Positions 33,714-43,250 of a stretch of DNA of 64,000 bases are shown one piece after another. The position numbers were made by a program, and so were the translations under genes. A model generated the notes under the pieces. That model did no database searches. It worked only from the letters and a program-made list of their open reading frames with translations, and had not been told where the DNA came from. The first letter of the stretch is position 1. Every line of letters begins with the position of its first letter. Location of the stretch: the NCBI GenBank assembly GCA_944320405.1, contig CALUHI010000004.1, forward strand, positions 105,054-169,053. The letters are read 5' to 3'. Origin of the DNA: an uncultured Eggerthellaceae bacterium. Lineage in GTDB: Bacteria > Actinomycetota > Coriobacteriia > Coriobacteriales > Eggerthellaceae.

Positions 33714-34223
33714 ATGCAACGCGAGCATCTGCAACATACCATCGATCCGGTCTTCGACGCGCGGTCGCGCGTGTTGATGCTGGGGTCGTTCCCTTCGCCG
33801 AAGTCTCGCGAAGTGGGTTTCTTCTACGGGCATCCCCAAAACCGCATGTGGCGGGTGCTTGCTGCTGTGATGGGGGAGGACGCGGTTCCGCAGACGGCAG
33901 AAGAGCGCACTGCGTTTCTGCTGCGCAACCGCATTGCGATGTGGGATGTTATTGCAAGCTGCCGCATCGAGGGAGCTTCCGACGCCAGCATTCGCGATGT
34001 CGTGCCCAACGATCTGTCGCGCATCTTGAATGCCTCGCCAATCGAAGCGGTATTCTGCACCGGAGGAAAATCCCATCAACTGTACCGTCGCTACCAAGAG
34101 CCCATAACCGGCATCCCTGCGATCAAGCTGCCTTCGACGAGCGCCGCAAACGCCTCATGGAGCCTTGAACGATTAACGGAAGCGTATCGGGTGGTGGGCG
34201 AAGCGCTCAGACAAAGGCTCTGA
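33714..34223 (+). CDS. DNA-deoxyinosine (hypoxanthine) glycosylase, UDG family 6-like
   Basis: A 169-aa uracil-DNA-glycosylase-superfamily protein. The motif LMLGSFPSPKSREVGFFYGHP followed by QNRMWRVLA is that of the family 6/hypoxanthine-DNA glycosylase group, which removes deaminated bases from DNA. The second active-site region lies in VFCTGGKSHQLY ... KLPSTSAANA. The ATG at 33714 lacks a strong ribosome-binding site. It sits between two toxin-antitoxin pairs and ends one base before the convergent PIN gene. Confidence 0.85.
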   Translation: MQREHLQHTIDPVFDARSRVLMLGSFPSPKSREVGFFYGHPQNRMWRVLAAVMGEDAVPQTAEERTAFLLRNRIAMWDVIASCRIEGASDASIRDVVPNDLSRILNASPIEAVFCTGGKSHQLYRRYQEPITGIPAIKLPSTSAANASWSLERLTEAYRVVGEALRQRL

Positions 34224-34224
34224 A

Positions 34225-34671
34225 CTATAGCGCTTCCTCGCCGTAGACGACGCCGTACTCCTCTTTCAGCATTCTGAAGAACTGCTCAGGCGACACCACC
34301 GGCACGATCGAGTTTTCAAAACCCTTCGCGTCGCGTGTGATCAGGTAATCTGCGCCTTCGTTCTGGGCGCAGCGCGCGATGAGGAAATCCTCCAAATCGG
34401 GCCAGCCAGATGACAGGCCGTCGGTGAGATCGTTGGGTTCGGGGGAGGAAACTCGGAGAAGATCGAGGCTTTTCGCCATCATTTCCCGAAGCGTCTGCAC
34501 AGGCACGGCTCGCCGCAAGATGTATTCAATATCGACAAACGACTGAGTCGATGCCCACAGCTCAACGTCTTTGAAGTAGGAGGCGATCCAGAGCAGCTTG
34601 GCATTTTGGAAGAAGGGTTCTCGCCGCGCGTAGAAGTCGACAAGGATGTTGGTATCAAGAAAGACTCTCAT
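34225..34671 (-). CDS. PIN-domain toxin (VapC-like)
   Basis: A 148-aa PIN-domain ribonuclease candidate. MRVFLDTNILVDFYARR has the first acidic residue (Asp6) and the TN motif. Other acidic residues fall in QSFVDIEYILRR, GWPDLEDFLIARCA and LITRDAKGFE, matching the four-carboxylate PIN site. In the toxin role it would cleave RNA. It overlaps the upstream antitoxin gene by 17 bp (34655-34671), so the two are translated together. Confidence 0.85.
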   Translation of the reverse strand: MRVFLDTNILVDFYARREPFFQNAKLLWIASYFKDVELWASTQSFVDIEYILRRAVPVQTLREMMAKSLDLLRVSSPEPNDLTDGLSSGWPDLEDFLIARCAQNEGADYLITRDAKGFENSIVPVVSPEQFFRMLKEEYGVVYGEEAL

Positions 34672-34969
34672 ACTCGCGCCTCATCTCGTCTTCGAGCATG
34701 TCGTCGTAATCTCGTCCAGCAAAGTAGCTTTCAGGCACCGCGAAAGTGATCTGTTCGAAAAACGAGGTTGTTTCTCGGCGTTGTGCCTCGGTCAGCTGCC
34801 GTTTGCCCGGTTCGATCAGCACTTGAACGTGGGGAAGCGAGCCGGTGGCATCCACGAATTCGTACGCCTTGTTAATCAGCTCGGTGGGGCTGGACCCCAT
34901 TTCTTTCAGCTGCTTGTTGACCCTGTTGCGCAAGGGAAGCGGTACGCGTCCCGAAACCATAGGCTCCAT
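34655..34969 (-). CDS. Ribbon-helix-helix antitoxin of the PIN toxin
   Basis: A 104-aa protein whose N-terminus (SGRVPLPLRNRVNKQLKEMGSS-type beta strand, then two helices PTELINKAYEFV) fits a RelB/DinJ-like ribbon-helix-helix DNA-binding domain. The acidic C-terminal half (YFAGRDYDDMLEDEMRREY) would wrap the toxin. AGGAGG lies 5 nt before the ATG. A perfect palindrome at 34981-34995 sits between promoter and ribosome-binding site, fitting autorepression. Confidence 0.8.
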   Translation of the reverse strand: MEPMVSGRVPLPLRNRVNKQLKEMGSSPTELINKAYEFVDATGSLPHVQVLIEPGKRQLTEAQRRETTSFFEQITFAVPESYFAGRDYDDMLEDEMRREYESLS

Positions 34970-34980
34970 AGCAACCTCCT

Positions 34981-35025
34981 GTCATACCGTATGACAACTA
35001 TAGCAAGATGCTGTGTTTTAAACAA
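34981..35025 (-). promoter_or_regulatory. Promoter and operator of the RHH/PIN pair
   Basis: Minus-strand TTGTTT (35025-35020), 17-bp spacer and TATAGT (35002-34997) form the promoter. The palindrome GTCATAC-C-GTATGAC (34981-34995) lies at the transcription start, between the -10 and the AGGAGG of the antitoxin gene. Confidence 0.72.
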
Positions 35026-35082
35026 CCGCCGCTCGTGCAGGTTTCGTAGCTGTGGTGCCGTTGCTGGCGCGGCTGGCGTATC

Positions 35083-35598
35083 ATGGACGACATGGCTAAT
35101 GGATTGACATACATGCGAAAAACCGCGACGCCCGAAGCGACCAAGCAGCTCGCTTCCACGCTGGCACCGTATCTGCACGAGGGCGACGTCATCTTGCTTG
35201 AAGGCGACCTGGGCGCGGGCAAAACCCAGTTCGTTCAGGGAATCGCGGAAGGCTTGGGCATTCGCGCGGCGGCGACCAGCCCCACGTTCAACATTCTGCT
35301 GCAATACGACGGCGGGCGCTTGCCGCTTTACCACTTCGACCTGTACCGCTTGGACGACGCATCCGAGCTTGAAGACATCGACTTCTACGGCACCGTTGAA
35401 GGCGACGGCGTGTCGTTCATCGAATGGGGCTCGAAGTTCCCCGAAGCGATGCCCTTCGGTTTCTTGGAAATCAAAATCGGCATCGACGAGGACGGCGTGC
35501 GCGCCGTGAAGGCGCATGCGTTCGGCACGCGGGCTCGCTCCATGCTGAAGGTGTGGGCGTCCGATTCGAAGTCGCGCCTGATGAAGGTGGGCAACTAG
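35083..35598 (+). CDS. tsaE: tRNA threonylcarbamoyladenosine biosynthesis ATPase TsaE
   Basis: A P-loop ATPase that supports TsaB-TsaD in making t6A37 on ANN-decoding tRNAs. Walker A is LLEGDLGAGKTQFVQG. It has ATSPTFNILLQY and YHFDLYRLDD typical of TsaE, and FIEWGSKFPE. The start is uncertain: ATG 35083 or 35092 fit by length, neither with a strong ribosome-binding site. Its stop overlaps the GTG of the next gene by one base (35598), so t6A functions are translationally linked. Confidence 0.93.
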   Translation: MDDMANGLTYMRKTATPEATKQLASTLAPYLHEGDVILLEGDLGAGKTQFVQGIAEGLGIRAAATSPTFNILLQYDGGRLPLYHFDLYRLDDASELEDIDFYGTVEGDGVSFIEWGSKFPEAMPFGFLEIKIGIDEDGVRAVKAHAFGTRARSMLKVWASDSKSRLMKVGN

Positions 35599-38165
35599 TG
35601 GCGGCTGAACAGAAGGGCGCTGCGCGTTACGTGCTGGCGTTCGATACCGCCAACGAAGTCATTTCCATCGGGGTGGGCGCGCTTCATCCCGAAACCAAGA
35701 CCATCGAACTTGTTGCTTCCGCCGAAGTCCGCGCCCATCGTGCGTCCAACACCCAACTGCTTCCCCGTATCGATGAGCTGCTGGCCGAGCATGGCATCGT
35801 GCGCGACGACATCGCGTGCGTGGCGTGCGGGCGCGGGCCGGGATCGTTCACCGGCGTGCGCATCGCCATGGCTACGGCGAAGGGCGTTGCGTCGGCGCTT
35901 GGCGTGGGGCTTGTGGGCTTTTCGACACTGGATGCGGTTGCGTGGAACGTGTGGGCCGCGGGCGTGCGCGGCGCGCTTTTGGTGGCTGCCGACGCGATGC
36001 GCAGAGAGGTGTATCCGGTTCGCTACGAAGTGGACGATGCGGGTGCGCACCGCCTGGAAGCCGACCGCGTCATCAAAGCGGTTGAAGTTCCGGAATCGGA
36101 TCCTGTCGACCACGTGACCGGCGATGCGCTGGTGAAATATGAAGAGATTCTTGCGCCTTTGGGCGCCGTTCTTCCGCAGGAGCTGTGGGAGCCGACGGGC
36201 AAGGGGCTGTTGCTTGCCGTTCAGGCACTTTGGCAGGCGGGGGAGGCTGACCCGTTCGACGCCGCGCGCCACAGCCCCGCGTTCGCGCTGCCGGTGTACA
36301 CGCGTCTTTCGGATGCGGAAGAAAATGAACGCATCCGTTTGGCAAAAAACGATCCCAAAAACTTGCGCACTGGCGTGCAGGACCTCGCACCGCGCCGCGA
36401 CCAGCGCGCGACTATGCACGATTCCGCCATCTTGAATGCGCGTCCTGATGCAGAGGGCATCACCTACAAGCCGCTTGATGCCGCGCATGTTGCTGACGTG
36501 GCTGCGCTCGAAGCGCGCATCATGGGAAGTGACGCCTGGAACGAACGCCTGGTGGCAGATGAGCTTCCGCGCACGGATAGAACCTGGTGGGCAGCATACG
36601 TTGGGAAGTCGGATGACCTCCAGCTTGTTGGCTACGCTGGCGGTTGGGTCGTTGACGGCGACGTGCAGATTCTCAAAGTGGGTGTTGATCCGGCGTGGCG
36701 TCGCCATGGCATCGCGCGCGAACTTTTGTCGCGTGTTGCCTCAGATGCACGCGATTTGGGCGCGCGCACGTGTTCGCTGGAGGTTCGCGCGGGCAACGAA
36801 GGGGCTCAGGCGTTCTACCGCGCGCTCGGTTTCGAGTCGCTCGGGAAACGTCCGCGCTACTATTCTGACGGCGAGGACGCCCTCATCATGCAAGGTCCGC
36901 TCCCGCTGGCGCACCACGACGTGGCTGGCATGGAGTTGCAGATCGACAACGCCCTGCATTCTCAGGAAGAGCTGCGGGCGCGGGCGGGTGACGCTGAAGG
37001 TGGAGCGACCGTCTGCGCACTAAATTCTTCGTCATATGATCGCAGTAGCGCAGCGCACGAGGCCGAAGGCCGAGCAGCGGAGCGGCGCGTCGCGGAACCT
37101 TCAGCGTCACCCGCCCGCGCCATGGCGCGTCCGCTCATTCTGGCGATCGAATCGTCGTGCGACGAGACGGCGGCGGCCATCGTTGATGGCGAAGGCAATC
37201 TCATTGCCGATGTCGTTGCGTCCCAGATCGACTTCCATTCTCGTTTTGGCGGCGTGGTGCCCGAGATTGCCAGCCGCAAGCACATCGAAGCTGTCTGTGG
37301 CGTGTGCGACGAGTGCTTCGAAGCCGCCGCTGCGGCATTGGGTGCGTCGCAGCTGACCTGGCGCGATATCGACGCCGTGGGCGTCACCTATGCTCCGGGC
37401 CTGCTTGGGGCGCTTGTGGTTGGTGTGGCGTTTGCCAAAGGCGCTGCATGGGCTGCCGACAAACCGCTTATCGGCGTGCACCATCTGGAAGGCCACTTGT
37501 ATGCTAACCGCATCGGCGCGCCCGACCTGGAACCGCCGATGGTCGCCTCCTTGGTGTCTGGCGGCAACACGCTGCTTGTGCATGTCAAAGATTGGGGCAA
37601 CTACGAAACTCTCGGCGCAACCATCGACGACGCGGTGGGCGAGGCGTTCGACAAGGTGGCAAAGGCGCTGGGCCTGGGGTATCCCGGCGGTCCGGTGATC
37701 TCGCGTGCGGCTGCGCAGGGCGATCCCGACGCCATCCCGTTCCCACGCGCGATGCTTCATTCGGGAGACCTGCGGTTCTCGCTATCGGGCCTGAAGACCG
37801 CCGTGGTCACCTACATCAACAACGAGCGCGCCGCAGGGCGCGAGCTCAACATTCCCGACATCGCTGCCAGTTTCCAGCAGGCGGTGGTTGACGTGCAGGT
37901 TGCCAAGGCGAAAAAGGCGCTGCAGCTTACCGGTGCGCGCACGTTCTGCCTGGGCGGCGGCGTCGCCGCCAATCCGGCGCTGCGCGAGGCGTACGAGCAG
38001 CTGTGCGCGAAGATGAACGTCCGCCTGATCATGCCGCCGCTTTCCGCTTGCGGCGACAACGCGGGCATGATCGCGCTCGTGGCGCTCGACCGCTACTGCC
38101 AAGGCAAGTTCATGCCGCTCGACGCCGACGCGCAAGCCCACGCCGATTTAGATGAACCATACTGA
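35598..38165 (+). CDS. tsaD: TsaB-RimI-TsaD triple fusion (t6A synthesis plus N-acetyltransferase)
   Basis: A continuous 855-aa frame from GTG 35598 (AAGGTGGG upstream). Residues 1-~270 are TsaB (LAFDTANEVISIGVG, CGRGPGSFTGVRIAMATAKG). Residues ~273-440 are a GNAT acetyltransferase of the RimI type (VGVDPAWRRHGIARELL, NEGAQAFYRALGFESLG). Residues 509-855 are TsaD (LAIESSCDETAAAIVDGEG, HHLEGHLYANRI, SGGNTLLVHV, GGGVAANPALRE). TsaB and TsaD normally form a heterodimer, so fusion fixes their ratio. The linker (443-508) is charged and low-complexity. An internal ATG at 37122 exactly starts TsaD but has no ribosome-binding site. Confidence 0.93.
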   Translation: MAAEQKGAARYVLAFDTANEVISIGVGALHPETKTIELVASAEVRAHRASNTQLLPRIDELLAEHGIVRDDIACVACGRGPGSFTGVRIAMATAKGVASALGVGLVGFSTLDAVAWNVWAAGVRGALLVAADAMRREVYPVRYEVDDAGAHRLEADRVIKAVEVPESDPVDHVTGDALVKYEEILAPLGAVLPQELWEPTGKGLLLAVQALWQAGEADPFDAARHSPAFALPVYTRLSDAEENERIRLAKNDPKNLRTGVQDLAPRRDQRATMHDSAILNARPDAEGITYKPLDAAHVADVAALEARIMGSDAWNERLVADELPRTDRTWWAAYVGKSDDLQLVGYAGGWVVDGDVQILKVGVDPAWRRHGIARELLSRVASDARDLGARTCSLEVRAGNEGAQAFYRALGFESLGKRPRYYSDGEDALIMQGPLPLAHHDVAGMELQIDNALHSQEELRARAGDAEGGATVCALNSSSYDRSSAAHEAEGRAAERRVAEPSASPARAMARPLILAIESSCDETAAAIVDGEGNLIADVVASQIDFHSRFGGVVPEIASRKHIEAVCGVCDECFEAAAAALGASQLTWRDIDAVGVTYAPGLLGALVVGVAFAKGAAWAADKPLIGVHHLEGHLYANRIGAPDLEPPMVASLVSGGNTLLVHVKDWGNYETLGATIDDAVGEAFDKVAKALGLGYPGGPVISRAAAQGDPDAIPFPRAMLHSGDLRFSLSGLKTAVVTYINNERAAGRELNIPDIAASFQQAVVDVQVAKAKKALQLTGARTFCLGGGVAANPALREAYEQLCAKMNVRLIMPPLSACGDNAGMIALVALDRYCQGKFMPLDADAQAHADLDEPY

Positions 38166-38317
38166 GTTCCGCCGTTCTGCCGAACGGCGAACCTGCTGAC
38201 GCTGCGGCTTCCCGCGGCACCGGATATTCGCCCGATCCCGGGGCTCACGTACCGAAGTACGCTTCGCCCCCGCGATCGAACGAATCTCCGGCACCGCGGA
38301 AACCCTCGCTGGCGGAG
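38166..38317. repeat. Composite intergenic palindrome, copy A
   Basis: A hairpin (38171-38177 with 38182-38188, loop TGCC) is followed by a large palindrome. Its outer arms are 38212-38224 and 38287-38299 and its centre is GTAC-CGAA-GTAC. The same architecture, loop and centre occur at 51137-51282 with different but self-complementary stem bases. It occupies the spacer between tsaD and the racemase gene. Confidence 0.8.
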
Positions 38318-38357
38318 CGCGTAAGACAAGCTCTCTTTAGTTGAGAGGAGTTGTAAA

Positions 38358-39047
38358 GTGAAAAAGCTCGGCTTGATTGGTGGCATGGGTCCCGAATCCA
38401 CGATCCCGTACTATCACGACATCGTGCATGGCGTGCATGAGCGCGCCCATCGCTTTCCCCTCATGACCATCGAGAGCGTGGACGTGTTCCATGTGCTGCG
38501 CCTGGAAAGCGAAGGCCGTTTGGGCGAGCTTGCAGACTACCTCTCTGCCGCCATAGGGCGCGTCGCTGCTGCGGGGGCCGAGGTGGGAGCGCTGTGCGCG
38601 AACACGCCGCATCTCGTGTTCGACGAGCTTCAGGCGCGCTCTCCGATTCCGCTGGTCAGCATTGTGGATGCGTGTCGCGATGAAGCGGCACGGCGCGGAT
38701 TTTCGAAGCTGGGACTTCTGGGCACGGCACCCACGATGGAAGCCGATTTCTACCACAAGGCGTTTCGCGATGCGGGCATGGAGCTCGTGGTTCCCAGCGA
38801 GGATGACCAGCGCTACGTGGCGCAAAAGATCTCTGAGGAGCTCGAGTTCGGCATCCTGCGCGACGACACACGCGTGGGACTTGCTGGCGTGGTGCGCCGC
38901 ATGCGCGATGCGCAAGGCATCCAGGCCGTGGTGCTGGGGTGCACCGAGCTGCCGCTCATCCTCAACGACGGCGTGACCTGCGTTCCCTGCCTCGACACCA
39001 TCAGCATCCACGTGGCGTCGCTGGTCGAAGCCGTTTTGGCAGATTAG
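38358..39047 (+). CDS. Aspartate/glutamate racemase family protein
   Basis: A 229-aa PLP-independent amino-acid racemase. The start MKKLGLIGGMGPESTIPYYH is diagnostic of the aspartate racemase family. The two catalytic cysteines are in ALCANTPHLVFD and VVLGCTELPLIL. It would interconvert L- and D-Asp (or Glu). GAGAGGAG precedes the ATG. It appears monocistronic, between the composite palindrome and the ABC gene pair. Substrate preference cannot be fixed from motifs. Confidence 0.92.
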   Translation: MKKLGLIGGMGPESTIPYYHDIVHGVHERAHRFPLMTIESVDVFHVLRLESEGRLGELADYLSAAIGRVAAAGAEVGALCANTPHLVFDELQARSPIPLVSIVDACRDEAARRGFSKLGLLGTAPTMEADFYHKAFRDAGMELVVPSEDDQRYVAQKISEELEFGILRDDTRVGLAGVVRRMRDAQGIQAVVLGCTELPLILNDGVTCVPCLDTISIHVASLVEAVLAD

Positions 39048-39197
39048 CTGGTGCTCTCGGCCCGCGCTGCATTCCCGCTCTATCTTCAACGGAACTTCAG
39101 GTAGTGCGGATTTCGCATTGCCGCCCGAATCCCGCAAACGTATACTCGTAATGTTGGAGTGATATTCGCTTTGAGGACCTTGGCGGGAGGGACTGCC

Positions 39198-39899
39198 GTG
39201 GCATACGTTTCCTTTGAAAATGTGGTGAGGCAGTACGGCGAAGGCGATGCGGCGGTCTATGCGCTCGACGGTGCCACATTCCAAGCCGAGCAGGGCGAAC
39301 TTGCCGTCATCCTTGGCGCGTCGGGTGCGGGTAAGACGACGGCGCTCAACATTCTGGGCGGCATGGATTCGCCCACGTCGGGCGAGGTGTTCGTTGCGGG
39401 GCGCGACATCGCCAAGCTCACCGGCGACGAACTGGTGGAGTATCGCCGCGCCGATATCGGCTTTGTGTTCCAGTTCTACAACTTGGTGCCCAACCTCACG
39501 GCGCTCGAGAACGTGGAGCTGGCAAGCCAGATCTGTCCCGATTCGCTCGACCCCGCCGAAACGCTTCGTCGTGTGGGGCTGGGTCACCGCTTGGACAACT
39601 TCCCCGCGCAGCTTTCCGGCGGCGAGCAGCAGCGCGTGTCCATCGCACGCGCGTTGGCGAAAAACCCCAAGCTGCTGCTGTGCGACGAGCCCACCGGCGC
39701 GCTCGATTACAACACGGGCAAGCAGATCCTCAAACTTTTGCAGGACACGTGCCGCACCGGTGGCATGACGGTGATCATCGTCACCCACAACGCCGCGCTT
39801 GCCGATATGGCCGACCGCGTGATCCGCTTCAAGAGCGGTAAGGTGATCGACCAGACCCAGAACGTCAACCCCACGCCCATCGAGAACATCGAGTGGTAA
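39198..39899 (+). CDS. ABC transporter ATP-binding protein (LolD/MacB type)
   Basis: A 233-aa nucleotide-binding subunit, started at GTG 39198 because GGGAGG lies 7 nt upstream. Walker A is [15 protein letters not shown], then the Q-loop [18 protein letters not shown], signature [19 protein letters not shown], Walker [13 protein letters not shown] and H-loop [14 protein letters not shown]. This is the LolD/MacB/FtsE-like class that works with FtsX-type permeases, here encoded 3 bp downstream. Likely function is mechanotransmission or lipid/peptide handling rather than classical import. Confidence 0.94.
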   Translation: MAYVSFENVVRQYGEGDAAVYALDGATFQAEQGELAVILGASGAGKTTALNILGGMDSPTSGEVFVAGRDIAKLTGDELVEYRRADIGFVFQFYNLVPNLTALENVELASQICPDSLDPAETLRRVGLGHRLDNFPAQLSGGEQQRVSIARALAKNPKLLLCDEPTGALDYNTGKQILKLLQDTCRTGGMTVIIVTHNAALADMADRVIRFKSGKVIDQTQNVNPTPIENIEW

Positions 39900-39902
39900 A
39901 CC

Positions 39903-42900
39903 ATGCACGCCGCGTTCCGCAAAGATATCCTTCGCACCATCCGGGGGAACCTGAAACGGTTCGTGGCAATTGTTGTGATCACTATCCTGGGAACAGCGAT
40001 GTTCTCGGGTCTGAAGGCTGGGTGCGACGACCTTCGCGCCGCTGCTGACGTTTTCTACGACAGCCAGAACCTCTTCGATGCGCGCGTGCTGTCCACGCTG
40101 GGCATCACGCAGGGCGATGTGGACGCGCTTTCGGAGCTGGAGGGCGTTGAGTTCGCGGAAGGCGGCTATTCCGAGACTGCCTACGTGAAGGTGGCGGGCG
40201 AGCGCGCCTCGGTCGACGTGAAGGCGCTTTCCGATAGTGGCTTCAACGAGCCGTACCTGGTCGAGGGCAGGTTGCCCGAAGCGCCCGGCGAGGTGGCGGT
40301 GACAGCCGGCTACTTGAAGGATTCCGGAAAGTCGATCGGCGACACACTGCAGCTTGAGGCTGCTGAAGACGAGAACAACGAGGTGTTCGAGCGCTGCGAC
40401 TACACGGTGGTTGGCACGGTGATCGACCCCATGGAGGTCAACAACGCCGAAGGCAGCATGAGCTTCCGCGCGGCGTCGTCTTCCGATTACGCCTTCTTCG
40501 TCACGCCGGACAACGTGACGGCGGACACGTTCACGGTTGCCTACGTGCGGCTTGCTGGTGCCTCCGAGCTGCTCTGCTACAGCGCGGAATATGACGACGT
40601 GGTGGCTGAGGCCTCCGACCGCATTGATGCTATTCGCGACGAGCGAGCCCAGGCGCGCACCGACGAGGTGGTGGGTGATGCGCTCGCACAGGTGGAAGAT
40701 GGCGAACGCGAGGCGCAGGAGAGTTTCGATGAGGCCGAGCAGGCGTTTGCCGACGGCCAGAAAGAAATCGACGACGGCCGCGCCGAGCTTGCCGACGGCC
40801 AGGCCGAGCTGGATGCCGGCCGTCAGGATCTCATCGACGGCCAAGCCGAAATCGACGCCAACCGTCAAACCCTCATCGACAGCCAAGCCGAGCTGGATGC
40901 CGGTCTCGCGCAGCTCAATGCCAACAGTGAGACGATTGAGAACCTGCGATCCCAGCTTCCCGCAATGGAAGAGGAGTTGAAGCGGGGCCAGGAGACTTAC
41001 GACGCGGCATTGAAGCAAGTTCAGGATGGTCGCGCGCAGATCGAAGCTGCTTACCAGTCAGCTCGCGATACCGTGAACCAGCGATTCAAGGATAATTGGG
41101 ACACATATCTCAACGAGATGATGGCGCAGGGGTTCACGGAGGATCAGGCTACGGCGATGCTCGAGCAACTGCATACCCAAGCTCTTGAGGAGGCTGAAGC
41201 GGAGGTTGCCCAGCAGACCGCCGACTTCGCCAACTCGCTTGATAAAGCCGAGCAGGAGCTCGCTGGCAACGCTGTCGAGCTCGAAGAAGGCTGGAACGGG
41301 TTGGCGACCGCGCAGGAGGCGGTTAAATCCTACGACGAGAACCGTAAGCTTTTGGAAGATTCCCAAGCGCGGATTGATGATGGCTGGGCGCAGCTCTACG
41401 CCGGCCAAGACGAGATCGACAGCGGATGGGCCGAGCTTTACGCCGGCCAGGACGAGCTCGACGCCGGCGCGGCCGAACTGGAGGATGGTCAGCGCGAACT
41501 CGACGAGCAACGCGCCGACTATGAGCGCGAGAAAGCCGATGCGCTGGCCGAGCTGGCTGATGCGCGCGCCGAAGTCGAGGACATCGATCCGGCCACCTGG
41601 TATATTCAAGACCGCTCGTCGCTTTCCGGTTACAGCTCCATCGAAAGCGACGCCGATTCCATCGAAGCGCTCGGCACCGCGTTTCCCATCATCTTCTTGG
41701 TGGTTGCCATCCTGGTGAGCCTCACCGCCATCACGCGCCTGGTGGAAGAGCAGCGTGGTCTCATCGGCACGTACAAGTCGCTCGGCTTCGCGAAGCATCA
41801 GGTGTATGCGAAGTACCTCATCTATGCGCTTGCCGCCTGCCTTGTGGGCGGCATCATCGGCAACGTGTTCGGTTTCGTTCTGCTGCCGCTGTTCCTGTTC
41901 ACGGTGTTCGACGTGATGTACGTGCTGCCGGGATACCCCATTCTTTACAACGTTGCTAGTGGACTGTTTGGCATCCTGCTGTTTGTGGTTGCCATTGGCG
42001 GGTCGGCGTTCCTGTCGTGCCGCAGCGAGATCCACCAGACGCCCGCCGACCTGCTGCGCCCGAAGGTCCCCAAGTTCGGATCGCGCATCTTCCTTGAGCG
42101 CATTCCCGCCATCTGGCGTCGTCTGTCGTTCCTTAACAAGGTGACGGCGCGCAACCTGTTCCGTTACAAGAAGCGCTTCTTCATGACGGTGGCGGGTATC
42201 ATGGGTTGCACGGCGCTCATCGTGTGCGCGTTCGTAATTAAGGACTCGGTGGCGCTCATGGCGCCCGAGCAGTACGAATCCATCGACCAATACGACATCA
42301 TGGCGGTGGTGGATGCCGACGACCTCGACTCCGTTGCCGACGGCCTTGCCGCAGATGATCGCGTTGCGGATCTGACGCGCGTGCTGATCGATTCCGGCGA
42401 AGTGGGCAACGGCGAGGACTCCGTGGATGCCCAGATCATCGCTGCCCCTGACGGTGCGACGCTCGAGGGCTACGTTGCCATGACGGACGCTTCGGGCACG
42501 GCGCTTTCGCTGCCCACCGAGGGGATGCTTGTCACGAACAACGCATCTCAGGTGCTGGGACTTGAACAAGGGGCGGATGCCGTCCTGCAGGACAGTTCCC
42601 TCGAGCAACGAAGCGCGCGGGTCGTGGGTGTCTCCCAGTCGTATCTGGGCAACTATGCGTACCTTTCGCAGGCGTCCTACGAGAAGCTGTTCGGGGCGGG
42701 CAGCTACGCGCCGAACGCCGTGCTGGTGCAGCTTACCGACGACACCGATGGTCCGGCATTCGCTGACGAGCTCTCGCAAGATTCCACGTACTTTTCGGTG
42801 GTGAGCACGCGCGAGATGGAGGACAGCTTTGCAAGCTCGTTCGCGCTCATCAACACGGTTGTGCTGGTCATCTTGGTGATGGCTGCGGCGCTGGCGTTCA

Positions 42901-43250
42901 CGGTACTGTTCACGCTTTCCACCACCAACATCTCCGAGCGCGAGCGCGAGCTGGCCACCATCAAGGTGCTGGGCTTCCGCCGCGGCGAGGTGCACCACTA
43001 CGTGAACAAGGAAACGCTCATTCTTACGGCTATCGGCATCGCGTTTGGCCTGGTGGCCGGTCCGCCGCTGGGCGGAGTGCTGTTGGGCTCGCTCAACATG
43101 CCGGGCATCGCGTTCCCCAACCACATCGAGTGGTACAGCATGGTGATAAGCGCCGTGTTGCCATTCGCGTTCGCCCTGGTGGTGAACCTCATCACCAATC
43201 GCACCCTCGACCGCATCGACATGATCGGCGCCCTGAAAAGCGTGGAGTAA
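39903..43250 (+). CDS. Giant FtsX-family ABC permease with a long coiled-coil insert
   Basis: A 1115-aa permease. The N-terminal membrane span (LKRFVAIVVITILGTAMFSGLK) and an extracytoplasmic domain are followed by a ~330-residue coiled coil (about 250-565) rich in 7- and 14-residue repeats such as DGQAELDAG, DGQAEIDAN and YAGQDELDAG. Then come two FtsX modules (AFPIIFLVVAILVSLTAITRLVEEQRG-like and LINTVVLVILVMAAALAFTVLF with SERERELATIKVLGF), the second separated by another extracytoplasmic domain. It pairs with the ATPase 3 bp upstream. Similar large permeases occur in Gram-positive anaerobes; the cargo is unknown. Confidence 0.9.
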   Translation: MHAAFRKDILRTIRGNLKRFVAIVVITILGTAMFSGLKAGCDDLRAAADVFYDSQNLFDARVLSTLGITQGDVDALSELEGVEFAEGGYSETAYVKVAGERASVDVKALSDSGFNEPYLVEGRLPEAPGEVAVTAGYLKDSGKSIGDTLQLEAAEDENNEVFERCDYTVVGTVIDPMEVNNAEGSMSFRAASSSDYAFFVTPDNVTADTFTVAYVRLAGASELLCYSAEYDDVVAEASDRIDAIRDERAQARTDEVVGDALAQVEDGEREAQESFDEAEQAFADGQKEIDDGRAELADGQAELDAGRQDLIDGQAEIDANRQTLIDSQAELDAGLAQLNANSETIENLRSQLPAMEEELKRGQETYDAALKQVQDGRAQIEAAYQSARDTVNQRFKDNWDTYLNEMMAQGFTEDQATAMLEQLHTQALEEAEAEVAQQTADFANSLDKAEQELAGNAVELEEGWNGLATAQEAVKSYDENRKLLEDSQARIDDGWAQLYAGQDEIDSGWAELYAGQDELDAGAAELEDGQRELDEQRADYEREKADALAELADARAEVEDIDPATWYIQDRSSLSGYSSIESDADSIEALGTAFPIIFLVVAILVSLTAITRLVEEQRGLIGTYKSLGFAKHQVYAKYLIYALAACLVGGIIGNVFGFVLLPLFLFTVFDVMYVLPGYPILYNVASGLFGILLFVVAIGGSAFLSCRSEIHQTPADLLRPKVPKFGSRIFLERIPAIWRRLSFLNKVTARNLFRYKKRFFMTVAGIMGCTALIVCAFVIKDSVALMAPEQYESIDQYDIMAVVDADDLDSVADGLAADDRVADLTRVLIDSGEVGNGEDSVDAQIIAAPDGATLEGYVAMTDASGTALSLPTEGMLVTNNASQVLGLEQGADAVLQDSSLEQRSARVVGVSQSYLGNYAYLSQASYEKLFGAGSYAPNAVLVQLTDDTDGPAFADELSQDSTYFSVVSTREMEDSFASSFALINTVVLVILVMAAALAFTVLFTLSTTNISERERELATIKVLGFRRGEVHHYVNKETLILTAIGIAFGLVAGPPLGGVLLGSLNMPGIAFPNHIEWYSMVISAVLPFAFALVVNLITNRTLDRIDMIGALKSVE

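Noticed and set aside
37122..38165. Separate tsaD gene starting at the internal ATG
   Set aside because: There is no ribosome-binding site before it and the frame is continuous with RimI, so a fusion is the simpler reading.
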